From Plectosphaerella cucumerina (Eukaryota; Ascomycota; Sordariomycetes; Glomerellales; Plectosphaerellaceae), in contig JAGPXD010000002.1 in assembly GCA_020746995.1 (NCBI GenBank), positions 3,410,001-3,474,000 on the forward strand: DNA of 64,000 nucleotides, in the 5' to 3' direction. Made by a program: the position numbers and the translations under genes. The first letter of the stretch is position 1; every line of letters starts with the position of its first letter. The notes under the pieces are model-generated. The model ran no database searches. It was not told the origin of the DNA and was given only the letters and a program-made list of their open reading frames with translations. This document shows, piece by piece, positions 1-11,114 of this stretch.

Positions 1-1755
1 GGAGTATCAGTTGGAGAAGCCAAGCAGTCATCTTCAATTGAGCTGGTAAAATGCAGGGTCCTGTGGAGGCGCATTGGCCACCACCACCAAGACATCACCA
101 CCATTCCTTTTACCAGCGGACTATCTTCGAGGTATCTCCGGTAAGTGCTCTCGTCTGCTCACGTGAGCGAACATGAGATATCTTACCAGAGATCATTCAA
201 TCTCGTCACTTTCCACCACGGGATGAAGTGCAGGCGACTCTGCTCATACCGAAATGTCCCCCATCCTGCCCCGCCCGTACGACACGAACACCATCATCGA
301 TTGTCAGCTGCATCAATACCATCGTGACCCGAGCGGCCGAGCCTCATCCCCGCAACAGCCGATGGCCCAGGCCAAGTCGAGACAAGCCTCCCAGTCCCTG
401 GCATCCACCTGCCCCCCTTTGTGCCCGTTGAAAGAGCCGCATCAACATCATCCCCGGGGAGGGGCACGAAGGAGGGGGAGGGGGCCAAACGGAGGCTCCG
501 CCAAACAGGCTCATCCCGCGAACGCCCGGGGAACGACGACGTGTCTTCCCGCGGGGGGCGCCATCCACCCATCGGCTGATATCGAAGGGATGACTTCATC
601 CTGTCCCCCTCATCGTCTAATAATAACCCGAAAAGGAGAGAAGCCGCCGCGGACGCACGGAAAACCTGGATTGCCATGTCGCGGGCTTCGGACTTTGACC
701 GAGAGCTGACGCTCCGGCGGGGCCAATACCGGCTTTCATCTCGCCTTTGCGGCCTCGGTCAAGTTCCGCGTCAAGGGGCCGCCATCTCGCGCACTGTGCC
801 GGGGGACCCGGTTGGAGGTTGCAGTTGGTGACGGCTGGTGGTCCACAAAGGCGGCTCGGCCGAGGCGCTTTGCATCAACCTACGAAATGTCGAGGGAATG
901 TTGGGGCCGACAACGGCTCCACGGCGACTCTGGACTAACTTTAGGGCTCTTTGAGCTGTTTCTCGGAGACTTAATACATCATTGCAGTTTTTCAGAGCCT
1001 GGTCATTGCCCGTTCGGGGCAATTTGTGTGATATGCTTAAACTTCAACAAATCTTGTTTGAATAGCTATTTTCAACATCATCCTTGACACAATGCCACCC
1101 AGCAACATTGACTTTGAATTTTTCTTTTGGGGGGCATGTATCGACAGTCTCAACATAATATCCGTATCTACAGCTTCTAAATGGCCGGATGAGATCTCGG
1201 ACGGAAAGTCCTCCGACACGGCATGCGAGCAACCCGCAGCAATGCACATCATGCCTTCTGGCGGGGCCAATTTCATGTCGACGGGCTGTTGCAACAACAC
1301 AGCCTCGCCGCTAACCGCCCGAGCCATCACGGCTCGGATCATGGCCGAGTCGTGAGTCCACCTGGGATGGAGCAGTGAGGACAGGCTGCATCTTGGCGGA
1401 CCGGACGCCGCCCGAGTTGTCTTTATCAGACCACATCAACCATCCTGACGAATACCATAAGAACCCAGGTACGCCGCACGCTCTGACTACATCCATCTAA
1501 TACGGTCTCATGCATCAGAAAGAAAGAAACAAGACTGTATTGGCCCAAGCGGGCATCTGGCAACGCCAGGACTACATCTGGAAATCTGCGAGGCAGGTCG
1601 ATTTACTCCATGCTCGCATCCAGAACGACAGCTGACGGTAAAGACTGGACAGATCCGGGAACGCTCTTGAGCCGTATATGGCGGCGACATTGGACCCTTG
1701 GTAACAACGCATCCCGAAGAACGCAGAGAAGGAAAAGCACGAGCAATCAGGAAGA
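1..1755. other. Intergenic, no gene recognised
   Basis: This stretch at the window edge holds only short open frames without domain content, and no splice-connected coding sequence was found on either strand. It lies beyond the 3' end of the minus-strand Zn2Cys6 regulator that ends at 1756, so its right part should carry that gene's 3' UTR. The left part is GC-rich with several C-runs. Nothing else could be identified. Confidence 0.5.
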
Positions 1756-4110
1756 CTACTCGTGACTGATGGCCCCCATGCGCACGCTCAGCGGCTCGAG
1801 GCACGACATGGCGTGGAACACCTGGGGGTCGAAGGCAAAGGCCTCGGGGCCGGGAGCTTCGGCCAGCGGGAGATGGTGCATGTCCTGCGGCGAACGGGCG
1901 GCGTTGAAGTCGTAGGGACCGGGCGACGTGGGCACGCTCACCGCCGTGGCGGAGGGGATGCCATACGTTGCCATTGGGGGCGTCGGCGACGGCTTCGCCA
2001 TGCCAAGTATTTCTGAGTCGATACCCAGGCTGGCAACCTCCTTCATGATGAGCTGGAGAGCGCTGCTGATGACTGCGATGGGGGTCAGCATAGTGTCTCG
2101 TCTGTACTCTGAGACTCTGCACGCACCTGGGTTGATCCTCTTAATTTGCGTCAACGTGCGGACGCAGTACTCCAGACGTCGCACCGCCTGTGCGTCCTCG
2201 ACGTTGGACTGCACCTGGAGCAGGAAGATGGATGCGGCGATGTACACGCTGTAAGACAGCGAGAGGTCGCACTGGCCTATGCCGAACGAGCGGCAGAAGA
2301 GGTCGAATATTGCTAGGATTGTTGTCGCCCCCGTGACGCACTCAACAAGATACGCCTGCCCACGCTCAATATCGTCCTCGTCGTCGGCCCGGCTCCGGCG
2401 AGAGAGCATGGGACGGTAGAGGAGGATCTTGAATGTGTGGTACAGCGCGTTCAGCGTGACGATGTGGGATGGCGGCGCCAAGGTCGGGAGCGCCACGGGG
2501 TCAATCCTCAAATGGTGGGGAAGGTCTTCCCACCAGTGACGGAGTGCATACTCCTGGTCGGCCAGGCACTCCTGCATCTCGGCCTGGCTGTTGGGGCGAA
2601 CGGGGTCGTACATGTGCACAAGTATCTCGTTGAAGATGATGGACAGCTGGCACATGTTCATGAAGCACGAGACCGAGTGCGAGGGAGACGGCGGGTACTT
2701 CCAGCCGCCGTCGGGGGTCATGCCAAAGGGGGACCACGACTCGCTTTCTGAGGAGTCGTCGACTTGAAAGGGGGGAAAAGGGTTAGCTCAACGCGGGGGA
2801 CAGAAGCAAGCGGACATACACATGGCCTGAGGCGGCGAAACAGAAGAGTGCTGCAGCGACGGCGTGCGGCCGAGATACAAGCTGATCATCTTGTCCCAAA
2901 AGTAACAGCTCCAGAAGACACGGTGGCGGATCTCAATGTCCTCCTCCGAAAGCTTGACGGAGCCGGGGTATCGCTGACCATCGACGCAGATGCCGAGATG
3001 GTCGATGATGCGAAAGGCAAGGCCGCTGTACGTCCAGGCCTGGGCGCTGTTGCCGACAGAGCACTCTTGGGCGCTCAGGAGAAGCAGAGTCTGAACCGTG
3101 GGAATCGAGTAGGCGCCCTGAGTGAGCTCGTCGAACAGCATGCTGCGTGCGTGCTTGCCAAACAGGGCGCCGCCCTCGTAGTTGTCGTCAAGTAGCTTCT
3201 TGGTGTTCGGGTCGTTTCTGCCCCAGCGTATCGAATGGGACAGCACGGCGTTCATCAGGGTGTGGGAGTAATAGGGGCCCAGGGTCTGCAGGTCACCTAA
3301 GAGGGAGGGAATCAGACAACCGCGGGCCGAGAGGGGGCAATCGAGGCTTACGGGTGAAGGCAGGCCGGTAGATGAAGTTGAACATGGGCTGGATCCAGGA
3401 CCAGTGGATGTTCAGCAGGTACTGAAAGGGCTCGGGGATGTCGGACAGGTTCTCGAGGGCGCGCTGCTGCCAGGCGTTGGCAACGAGGCGCTCGCGGCGC
3501 TGGGTGGCATGGTTGGAGGACGAGGCTAGGCCGCGGAAGCCGGGGCGGCGGTCGTCAGGCAGCTGAAAGAAGCTGGTAGCGCCGTGATAGGTGATGCTGC
3601 CGTTGTCGTCGACCTTGAGTCCCTTGAAGCTCTCACAGACAAAGTCCTCGTAGCCGGGATCCAGGGGCAGAGTGTCGGGGGTGGCCGACTCGCTGCGCGA
3701 GGGTGAAGGCGACGACTCGTAGGGGTCGGTCGATGGACCTCGGCCAGGGCTGCCGCGGGTGCTGTTGGCGGCGGCGAGCTGGGCCTCGAGCTCCTTGACG
3801 CGCTGCTCCAGGCGAGCAGTGTATGATAGGGTTGGATTCCTTGTGGGTTTGGTCAGTTAAGGGGAGCTCCAGTAGTAGAAACCAGACGTCGTGGTTGGCG
3901 ACGGGCTCAAAGCAGCATCATCGTGTGATGATGTGATGGGTGGACTCGGATGGCATGCGGCGCGGTAGTGCCGGGCGGCACTCACAGCTTGTAGACACAC
4001 TCATCAAGGCGGGCGGCGCATCTGTTGCAGGTCGGCTGCTCGCCGCCGCACTTGACCTTGCGTCGACGGCATGGTTCACACGAGAAGGCGCTTTTCTTAA
4101 GGTTCCTCAT
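1756..4110 (-). CDS. Zn2Cys6 transcription factor with fungal-specific (MHR) domain
   Basis: Likely a nuclear DNA-binding regulator; the target is unknown. Five exons on the minus strand are supported: 4110-3986, 3839-3352, 3296-2820, 2762-2127 and 2072-1756, giving about 680 residues. The N-terminal exon encodes a perfect binuclear zinc cluster (Cys11, 14, 21, 28, 31, 38; spacing 2-6-6-2-6). It is followed by a short coiled-coil linker (ARLEQRVKELEAQL) and a fungal transcription factor domain, with patches such as HRVFWSCYFWDKM in the middle. The ATG at 4110 is preceded directly by an in-frame TGA, which fixes the start. The 54-nt intron 2073-2126 has no stop and keeps frame; it is called from its GTGCGT donor, GCTGAC branch point and CAG end. 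The domain layout resembles nirA-like regulators, but the specific role is an inference I cannot make. Confidence 0.88.
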
Positions 4111-6014
4111 TCAATGGGAAAGGTGTGCCGGAAAGCGTGGCGTGAAGATGTCGGAGGGAGGAACTCAGGAAGGAGGGGGGCAGCGGCGGCCGTCGGGGAG
4201 AAGGGCGGGATGTCAGTCAGGTATGAGGGAAGTTCAGGAACGGCGGCGGGCGGGCTGAGGAGGACGTGGACGCGGGACGGGGCGGGGCACTGGAGGGACC
4301 TGAAGGAGGAGCACCGCACCGCACTTGCACACGCAACCGCTGGAGTCCGGCGGGTGGTTCACCCCAACTGAACTTGGTTCCCCCGCACTGGGACCGCTGG
4401 AGACACTGCCAGCCTGCGACATCCCCCCCCTCAATTGGAGGGGCAACAGGACAGTGCCGGCCTTACTGTACGGGACAAAGCTTAAAAAGCCGTGCCAGTG
4501 GCAGGCACGATGTACCTAAAAGTGGGATGCCAAGCCCGCCCTGGTGATCAGCGGCTTCCATTTCCCGCCTGCGACTTGCCGCCCGTTGATGTCTTGAGGT
4601 CCAGTCGTCGGTCGCCGGCTACGAGGAGACTTCCCCGTTCGCCTGCCACGTGGGGGATTTTATCCAGTTGCGATGAGCCAGGCTGTCTCACAGGTCGCAG
4701 GACAGGGCGTTTGCGACGCGCGGCTTGCCTTATCGTGACGGGATGTCCAGACTGCTGTGCTCAGAGCCTGCCGGACCTGTGACGGCATCAAGCCGGCGTG
4801 GTCCGTGGCGTCGACAGGTCACTGGGACCGATGCAGTCCTTTGCCGGCTCTAGAGCATGCATATCCGACTCGGGCAGGCGAACATCGAGCCTTGCGCCGG
4901 ACTAGCATGACTCGGGTAGACGTCCAGATGGCTGGGGTTGACAGGCAAACGGTGCCAGCAACTGCGAATTTTCTGTCGCGGGACGGCATCATGTCGATTG
5001 ACAACATAAGGGAGCAGCAGTGCTTGACGTGTCGTAGTCAATTCGAGTACAAATTACTGCTCCCACCAGAAGATCTTCATCTTCACGACCGAGCAAGCCC
5101 GGCACGCAATGAAAAAGAAAAGCACGCCTGTCAGACGTCCATCAGCACCCACCCCACCCACGCGCCCAAAGGCAAGACCGCGAACTGGGGACGAGATCAT
5201 CAAACGCTCTCTATACAGCGAAGCCGAAGCAACACCGCCGCCCTTGCGGGCAGTTCGAGAGCAACCAAGAGTATTCACTCTAGGGTGCCGAGGATGTAGA
5301 TCATCAACCAGGGTGAGATCTGTGGCTCTTTTGGAGAACCCAGAGTGGGTCGAATACTATAGAAATGATTCTCCTGAGGAAGGGGTCAGCGAAGGCTCGG
5401 AAAATGCTGCCGAGACGAGGCTGCTGAAGCAAGCTGCTCGCTGTGTTGAGGCTGTAGTAGGTAGGGATGGCTTACTGAAGTATTGTCGACATGAAGAAGA
5501 AAAGAGAAAAGGTTGAAATGGGATGGGAGCAGAGATTGTTTTATAGGGAGCTGGATGACGCTAGACCTGATTAGGATGAGTGGGATCAGCCTGCTGTGGG
5601 CCAATGAGAGGTCGCTGTGCCTGAGAAACCTGAGGGTCCACATCAGATTCTGGCTGCTGTGGCCTGTGCTTGGTGGTTTTCTTCTTCACCACCAGACGTG
5701 CCATTCACCAGCCCCGGCGATGCAGAGATTTCACTGGGAGGCCCGTCTCCGGACCGGTCTGGCTCGGCTCAATTTCTTCTGCGGGATGGGGCGGTGGAAC
5801 TGCGTCCGGGAGGAGGCACTTGGCCGGCATTTGATCACAAGTATTCGTAATTTGAGGCGGGCAGATGTACGACTTTGAGATATCGAAGCACTTGGCTGGG
5901 ACAAACTGAGGCAGTGGACGGCTTCATGTCTTGCGTTTCTGAGCACCCTCTGGAGGCCTGTGGTCGTCCATTACACCTCCTAGATGCCTTCGTGCCTAAA
6001 CATCATCAAATCAA
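4111..6014. other. Intergenic between the zinc-cluster regulator and the NMNAT-like gene
   Basis: The left part should hold the promoter and 5' leader of the minus-strand regulator starting at 4110. The right part should hold the 3' UTR of the minus-strand gene ending at 6015. An ATG-started 135-codon open frame at 5109-5516 (plus) has charged, proline-rich sequence but no recognisable domain, and its codon choice is unlike its neighbours. I do not call it a gene. Confidence 0.45.
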
Positions 6015-6908
6015 CTAGCTCCCTCTGTACAGCTTCTCCTCCAGAACGAAACTCCCAACCCTCGAGCTCACCAGCGCGTCCAGCGTCCCGGCATCCGCCT
6101 GCTTTGCTGCTTCTCTGACCTTTGTGCTGCTCACAACCTTCGGCCCGCCTTCCACCAGGTCAACCCTGTCGCACCACTCAACCCGGCCCCCGGCCTCCGC
6201 CAGCCTCCCGGTCCGCAGGCTCTGCAGATACTCCACCTGTTCCTGCCGTCCGCCCCATCCGTCTCCCGTCCTCATGGTGATTCTCAGCCTCGCCCGTGCG
6301 AACAAAGGATCCAGAGCTGCCCGCAGCCCGCCCTCGCCGTAGTATTTCGGGTTGAAGATGCGAATGAGCGTGTCGTAGCCCGCTAGCACGACCTGCTTGC
6401 ACTCTTCCTCGTAGACGCCCGACTCGGCTATGGCCCGGCTCTTGTCATGAAAGTACGGCAGCGTTGTCAGGCCGAGGTCAACCGCCAGCCCGGCTTCACC
6501 GAGGGTAGGGGCAGCCTTGGCTTCGGCCTCATCTTCGCCGACCGGGTGGTTGAGCAGGTCCAGGGCAAAGAGCCGCATCATCTCCATGCGAAGGTGGAAC
6601 GCGGCCGGCTTGGGCGCCTTGTCGGCGTTGTTGACGGCCAATAACAGAAGGAGCCGCACGTCGGCCGGCGCGTGGTCCCGGGCCTGGGCCGCTGACCGGA
6701 TCGCAGAGGTGGCCATGCGTAGGTGTGCCCTGGTCGGCGGGTTGAAAGACGAGTCGAGGACGACGAGGGTGCCGGGCCGGGTGCTCGGAGGACCGGCCGG
6801 TGCCGACGCCGCGGCTACCTGGGTGAAGACGGTGAAAGCATTCGTACCGGCCTGGAAGGCGGCGAGCTGGTCTGCGAACCGTTTCAGGAACGTCTGGCGG
6901 CCGGACAT
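6015..6908 (-). CDS. Nicotinamide mononucleotide adenylyltransferase-like protein (POF1 family)
   Basis: Probably transfers AMP from ATP to nicotinamide mononucleotide in NAD synthesis or salvage. It is a single exon of 297 residues with the nucleotidylyltransferase fold signatures: LDSSFNPPTRAHLRM near residue 50 corresponds to the SFNPxHxxH ATP-binding motif (here TxxH), and SSTKVREA near the C-terminus corresponds to the ISSTxxR motif. Both are as in the yeast POF1 (YCL047C) branch. The frame is open upstream to 6983 but only from a TTG codon. The first ATG, at 6908 in a good context (CACAATG), is taken as the start. A related nucleotidylyltransferase with another substrate cannot be excluded. 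Confidence 0.82.
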   Translation of the reverse strand: MSGRQTFLKRFADQLAAFQAGTNAFTVFTQVAAASAPAGPPSTRPGTLVVLDSSFNPPTRAHLRMATSAIRSAAQARDHAPADVRLLLLLAVNNADKAPKPAAFHLRMEMMRLFALDLLNHPVGEDEAEAKAAPTLGEAGLAVDLGLTTLPYFHDKSRAIAESGVYEEECKQVVLAGYDTLIRIFNPKYYGEGGLRAALDPLFARARLRITMRTGDGWGGRQEQVEYLQSLRTGRLAEAGGRVEWCDRVDLVEGGPKVVSSTKVREAAKQADAGTLDALVSSRVGSFVLEEKLYRGS

Positions 6909-7197
6909 TGTGGCTGGTGAGGTGAAGGTGAGAAGAAGATGAGGTTTGGAGATGTCGTGAGATGCCCGACCCACACTTGACAAATCCAGTCATGATTGGC
7001 AGATGATGTTGAAGAACTTGAGGCTCACGAACATCCATCACCACAAATTGAAGCAGGAAGTGTTTGCAAGAATCATCATGTCATCATGTTGCTATGGTAC
7101 ACGGCACATCCTGTGCTATTTGGCCCTGGCCGCCGCTTCTCTGGCGTATCTGGAGTAGCCAACACTGACCTCTATATGCGCCGCTGCACTCGCCTCA

Positions 7198-8671
7198 TCA
7201 AAGCAGCCGTGTAATCGCGAAGCCCAGAATAGCAACAAGCATTGCGAAGAACAGGCCAACGGCAGCCCTAAGGTACGGGATGGGCGTCGGCTTCATCCCC
7301 TTGAGGATGGTGTCGAGGCTCTCGCCCATCTTTGCCTGTCCAAAGTTCGCCTTGACCCTCTCAGCGCCGGCCTTGCCCATGCGCGCGACATCCTTCTTGC
7401 TCATCTGGTTCAGCACCTTGTCCATGACGGCCGCCCACTGCTCGACGTTGCCAGGCTCTCGCAGCCACCCAGTCTCGCCCTCCACGACCGTCTCCTTGGG
7501 GCCGCCTGTGTTGGCCGCCAGGACGGGCACATACGAGAGCATGGCCTCGAGTGGGACGATGCCAAAGTGCTCGTTGGAGGGGGTGTACACCAGCAGGCGG
7601 GCCGACCGCAGGAGTGAGGCCTTGAGACTGCTGGGAATCGACAAGAGGAAGAGAACGGGGATCTCGGGTGGGGCGGAGAGCGCAGTGATGATGTTCTTGG
7701 CCGTAAAAGACTCGAGGCCGAGCGACTTGGCCAGATCGACGAGCTCCTTGTGGTAGCCAAAGTTCTCCGCTGACCGCAGGTCGTAGCCCCCGGCAATAAC
7801 CAGCCTGACACCTTGCCTCTTCTCCTGGGGTAGCGCAGCAAAGGCACGGACGGCGAGGGCAATGTCCTTCTTCCTCTCGAAGCGGTTGATGCTCAGTATA
7901 ATGTTCTCGTCCTTCCAGACTGCGTCGCCCTCTTGGCTGTTGACAGGCTCTGGTGGGCCGGATATGTCAATGCAGGGGTAGACGACGCGGAAGTCCTTGG
8001 CGGCGGCGAGAGCAGGCCAGGTCGACGAGGCAACGCCGCGGGTGAAGCCCGAGTTCACGGCAATTTCGGAGGCGAAGCCCATCGTCCACTCCTCGAGCCA
8101 GTCGAAGGGAATGCGATAGATGCGCTTCCACCACTTCTGGCGGCCCTGGGCCAGCAGCATATCGGGGAAGTGGCAGTAGAAGAAGATGGGCACGCGGGGC
8201 AGAACCCATTGAAGCAGTGGGGTGCCTGCGCTGAGCTGGTCGATGAATAGGGAGTCGGGATTCAAGTTCTTGAGCTCGGAGGAGAGGAGGCCGATCTGGA
8301 AGATGAGGACGAATTGTCGGGCGATGGCGCAGAGGATGGTGAAGCGACCGGCGATGGCTGCCGGGAGCCAGTCCCCTCGAACACGGACATCGAGGGTGCC
8401 TGGTAATGACCAAGTCAGTGGTCTGGTAGGGACAGGAGAGAGGCGAAGCTATGCGCAGCTGACTGAAGCTGCCATGCTGGGACGTACCATCTCGAGCTTC
8501 CTCGAAGCAGTGCTTTGGATCGCAATGGCTGGCGTAGATGACGACGGAGTAATTGCGCTTCTGTAGCGCAACAGCGGCGTCGACAACCAGGCGCTCAGCC
8601 CCTCCAATGCCGAGGTCGGGGTGGAAGAAGACCACCGTCGGCTTCTTGTCCCCTTTCTTTGGGTTGCCCAT
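7198..8671 (-). CDS. ALG2: ALG2 alpha-1,3/1,6-mannosyltransferase
   Basis: ALG2 adds the second and third mannose of the dolichol-linked oligosaccharide on the cytosolic face of the ER, from GDP-mannose. Two exons (8671-8488 and 8399-7198) with an 88-nt intron (GTACGT donor) give 461 residues, normal for fungal ALG2. Seen in the sequence: N-terminal FFHPDLGIGGAERLVVDAA, a GT4 glycosyltransferase fold, the EHFGIVPLE motif (the E-x7-E pair of retaining GT4 enzymes) and a C-terminal hydrophobic anchor. The ATG at 8671 is used because the upstream extension of the frame begins only at a GTG. It is tail-to-head with the NMNAT-like gene. Confidence 0.95.
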
Positions 8672-9518
8672 CCTGTCGATGGGCTGCTTGAACGAGGGGT
8701 GGCGTGGGGGACGCGGCGGAGGATGCAGCTTGGCCGTCACTGCACGTGTTTGTTCCACCTGTCAAAGACACCTTGAGCTTGGAGATCGGTGCTCGGGATT
8801 GAATGCGCCGCTAGCGCGGGGTGGTCCTTCATTAGGAGCATCAAGGGGGTCGATAAGCACCGACAATGATCCGGGGGTGGCCTCGTTAGAGCACTAGCTC
8901 CATGTAAGCTGCCCGCCTCTTCTTTCAGGGTCTCGGGGTTCCCCCAGGTACCAGAGGACGGTGATTGGCCCGCGGTTTATTGTCGCAAATCTCCTGTTCT
9001 TCCGAGTCTTGTCGCGATCCAACCCCACGATGGTCACGCCTCTTCCGATACATGGCCAGGCTGGACGCTTGGCATGGCGCTGCTGCTGACGACTGAGCGA
9101 GCTGAAATACGATAGCTCGCTGAGAGACTCGACCCAGCCAGATCGACCGACATCCGCTCGACAAGCAACAGCTCTCCGTTCCGAGGCGCGACAACCAACG
9201 AGAAGCCCGACTGTCGCAACGGCTCTCCAGCCCTTCGCAACCGAAGCCACTCTCTTGAACACAGAAAACATTCATACCGAGTCTCGAAGACCTGTATATA
9301 TCGCTCATTGGAAGCTTGATCATCGCGCCACGCGCCATACGACAGCACAACCGCATGAACCCGAACAACACATACCGCTCTTTTATTTATCCATCGAGGA
9401 CTGTCGCCCTCAGTTGGCCTATACACCTCTGACACTCCTGCCGCACACACACGCCGGCTCCGGCACTTCATTTCTTAATCAATACCCCATCTTTCCTCCT
9501 TCGACACCCCGCCGCATC
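8672..9518. other. Divergent promoter region, ALG2 / GPI-type protein
   Basis: This is the shared upstream region of minus-strand ALG2 and the plus-strand secreted protein. The right end is a pyrimidine-rich leader typical of highly expressed fungal genes, with a TATA-like element about 220 bp before the ATG. No gene was seen. Confidence 0.5.
9295..9301 (+). promoter_or_regulatory. TATA-like element upstream of the GPI-type protein
   Basis: TATATAT lies 218 bp upstream of the ATG at 9519 and is followed by a CT-rich leader. Position and sequence fit a core promoter, but many fungal promoters lack TATA and the match is short. Confidence 0.35.
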
Positions 9519-10304
9519 ATGAAGCGGTTTGGAATCCTCCTGGCAGGCCTTGCGCTGGCCATTCCGGCGCATGCCAACGACACCTGGCAAACGGTCTGGT
9601 CGACCCCTCACGAGCAGTACTCTTCATCTGTGGGAGTTCTGGGCTGCAAGATCAACACGAACCGCGTGGCTTATTGGCCGTCGTCGATCGACTGCGACAA
9701 CATTTGCGTGGAGCTCGTCCACGGCGATCGGTCTGTCAAGCTGCTCAAGATTGACCAGTCCGAAGGCGCCTACGACGTTAGCTACGACGCATGGAACTAC
9801 CTCATCACCGGCAAGTCGGCGCGTGACGAGCCCACGACCGGCGGGCCCGTGGAGATGCAGTTCCGCAACCTCAGCGCATCGGAATGCGGCGACCTGATCG
9901 ACACGGACTCGGGCCGGCTCCCGCTCAGCGCCCCAAACAGCATGAACTACCTGGCGAGCTGCCTCGACCAGCCCGACAGCTGGGTCGCCCGCAACCACGA
10001 GCTGTTCAACATCCTGGACCCTCTATGCTCCATCGGCCACGACGAGTCGTGCGAGTTGGACTGGCCGACAGCGAACCAGGCTGCCTGCCCGCATCAGCTG
10101 GGGCTGCCGGACGAGCTTGACTCGGCGCCCGTCTTCAATGTGCAGTACGGCACGGGCGAGCTGATCGTGGCGTCGACGGGGCAGCCGGCGGACGATCAGA
10201 GCGTGGCTTACCAGCCGCAGATCATGAAGTCGTCCGCGACGGCCATTGGCATTTCACTGTTGACCTCAACTTTCTTGATATACCCTCTTGCGTTTTTGTT
10301 TTAG
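9519..10304 (+). CDS. Secreted, probably GPI-anchored cysteine-containing protein
   Basis: Single exon of 261 residues. The N-terminus is a clear signal peptide (MKRFGILLAGLALAIPAHA, cleavage likely after AHA). The C-terminus is a short hydrophobic tail ending LAFLF after a Ser/Thr-rich stretch, which fits a GPI-attachment signal. The mature part has conserved-looking cysteines (GCKIN, DCDNICVEL, CLDQ, CSIG, CELDW, ACPHQ). The early block with GVLGCKIN and RVAYWPSSIDC is reminiscent of double-psi beta-barrel (RlpA/barwin-like) proteins, but this is a weak inference. It probably sits at the cell surface or wall. The frame is open upstream to a TTG at 9255, but the signal peptide fixes the ATG at 9519. 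Confidence 0.78.
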   Translation: MKRFGILLAGLALAIPAHANDTWQTVWSTPHEQYSSSVGVLGCKINTNRVAYWPSSIDCDNICVELVHGDRSVKLLKIDQSEGAYDVSYDAWNYLITGKSARDEPTTGGPVEMQFRNLSASECGDLIDTDSGRLPLSAPNSMNYLASCLDQPDSWVARNHELFNILDPLCSIGHDESCELDWPTANQAACPHQLGLPDELDSAPVFNVQYGTGELIVASTGQPADDQSVAYQPQIMKSSATAIGISLLTSTFLIYPLAFLF

Positions 10305-10736
10305 CGCCCCTCACTTGCCTACCATAGCTATAATGTACGAGATGAAGCACTTCTTTTTGTCTTTGCCGATTGTGATATCGCCGACCGACCGCTCCTCACC
10401 CGCGAGCTACCCCAGCCAACCAACAATCCAGGCGCATATGGGCCAGGTGAAAACCCCAGCGGAGATATCTAGCGCAAGCAGCGGGTGGAGGGTATGACTC
10501 TCGACCAGCGCTTGGGGCTTTGGCACCCATCCACGCCGTCCTGGGACGATTCTGCGCGCGATCACTCAGTACAACTAGAATGACAGCGTAAAGAGGGAAG
10601 ATGAGGAAGAGCTGTTCAGCCATGCTTTCGAGCATGCGGTCGGATCGGACGAGCTTGGTTCTGGGCCCGCTTAGGGAGAGCCAAAGTACCATATGTTCGA
10701 TGTCTTTTCTCTAATGGAAGGTGTCAGTTGATAGAT
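10305..10736. other. Intergenic between convergent genes
   Basis: This region lies between the plus-strand GPI-type gene and a minus-strand small membrane protein gene, so both 3' UTRs should fall here. No coding sequence was seen. Confidence 0.5.
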
Positions 10737-11114
10737 TCAGGGGATTTTTCGGCTATTGCGAACGTTTTGACGGAGGCATTCGAGATTTGCGACGGCCATG
10801 AACGCGAGGAGGACGTGGATCAACACGGTCGGCTTCGGCAAGTCGTCGGGCACCTGGTAATACTCCACGACAGAGCCTAGAGCGACGAGGAGGTAGGCCA
10901 CGGTTACTTGGTGGGTATAAAGCTGCAGATTTGCCTTTTTCTTCGGCCTCCGATGCCATTCTGAGGACACATAGGTAGTGTACACCAGCAATGGGACCAA
11001 AACGACTCGATTCGCAAGAACTGCGCCAGGGACAAGGAGGAGTAGGAGCTGGTGTGTGGCGGCGGAAACGAGGGCGACGGCCCAGTAGGCCAAGTGATAC
11101 TTTGTCGAGAGCAT
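10737..11114 (-). CDS. Small multi-spanning membrane protein, function unknown
   Basis: A 125-codon single-exon frame starts at an ATG (11114) with an in-frame TGA two codons upstream. Hydrophobic segments near residues 9-30, 33-48, 70-85 and 95-112, separated by a basic loop (EWHRRPKKK), suggest three to four membrane spans, and the C-terminus is basic. I do not recognise the family. Coding quality looks genuine (amphipathic pattern, conserved-looking YYQVPDDLPKP loop), but an additional exon upstream cannot be excluded. Confidence 0.5.
   Translation of the reverse strand: MLSTKYHLAYWAVALVSAATHQLLLLLVPGAVLANRVVLVPLLVYTTYVSSEWHRRPKKKANLQLYTHQVTVAYLLVALGSVVEYYQVPDDLPKPTVLIHVLLAFMAVANLECLRQNVRNSRKIP

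Noticed and set aside
3840..3985. 146-nt intron of the first zinc-cluster regulator as a third introner-like copy
   Set aside because: The length matches, but it lacks the GTACGTC start and the shared 15-nt block, and does not align with copies A and B beyond chance.
5109..5516. 135-codon ATG-started frame
   Set aside because: No domain, no neighbour support, and codon usage unlike the real genes nearby. It could still be a small lineage-specific gene but I cannot support it.
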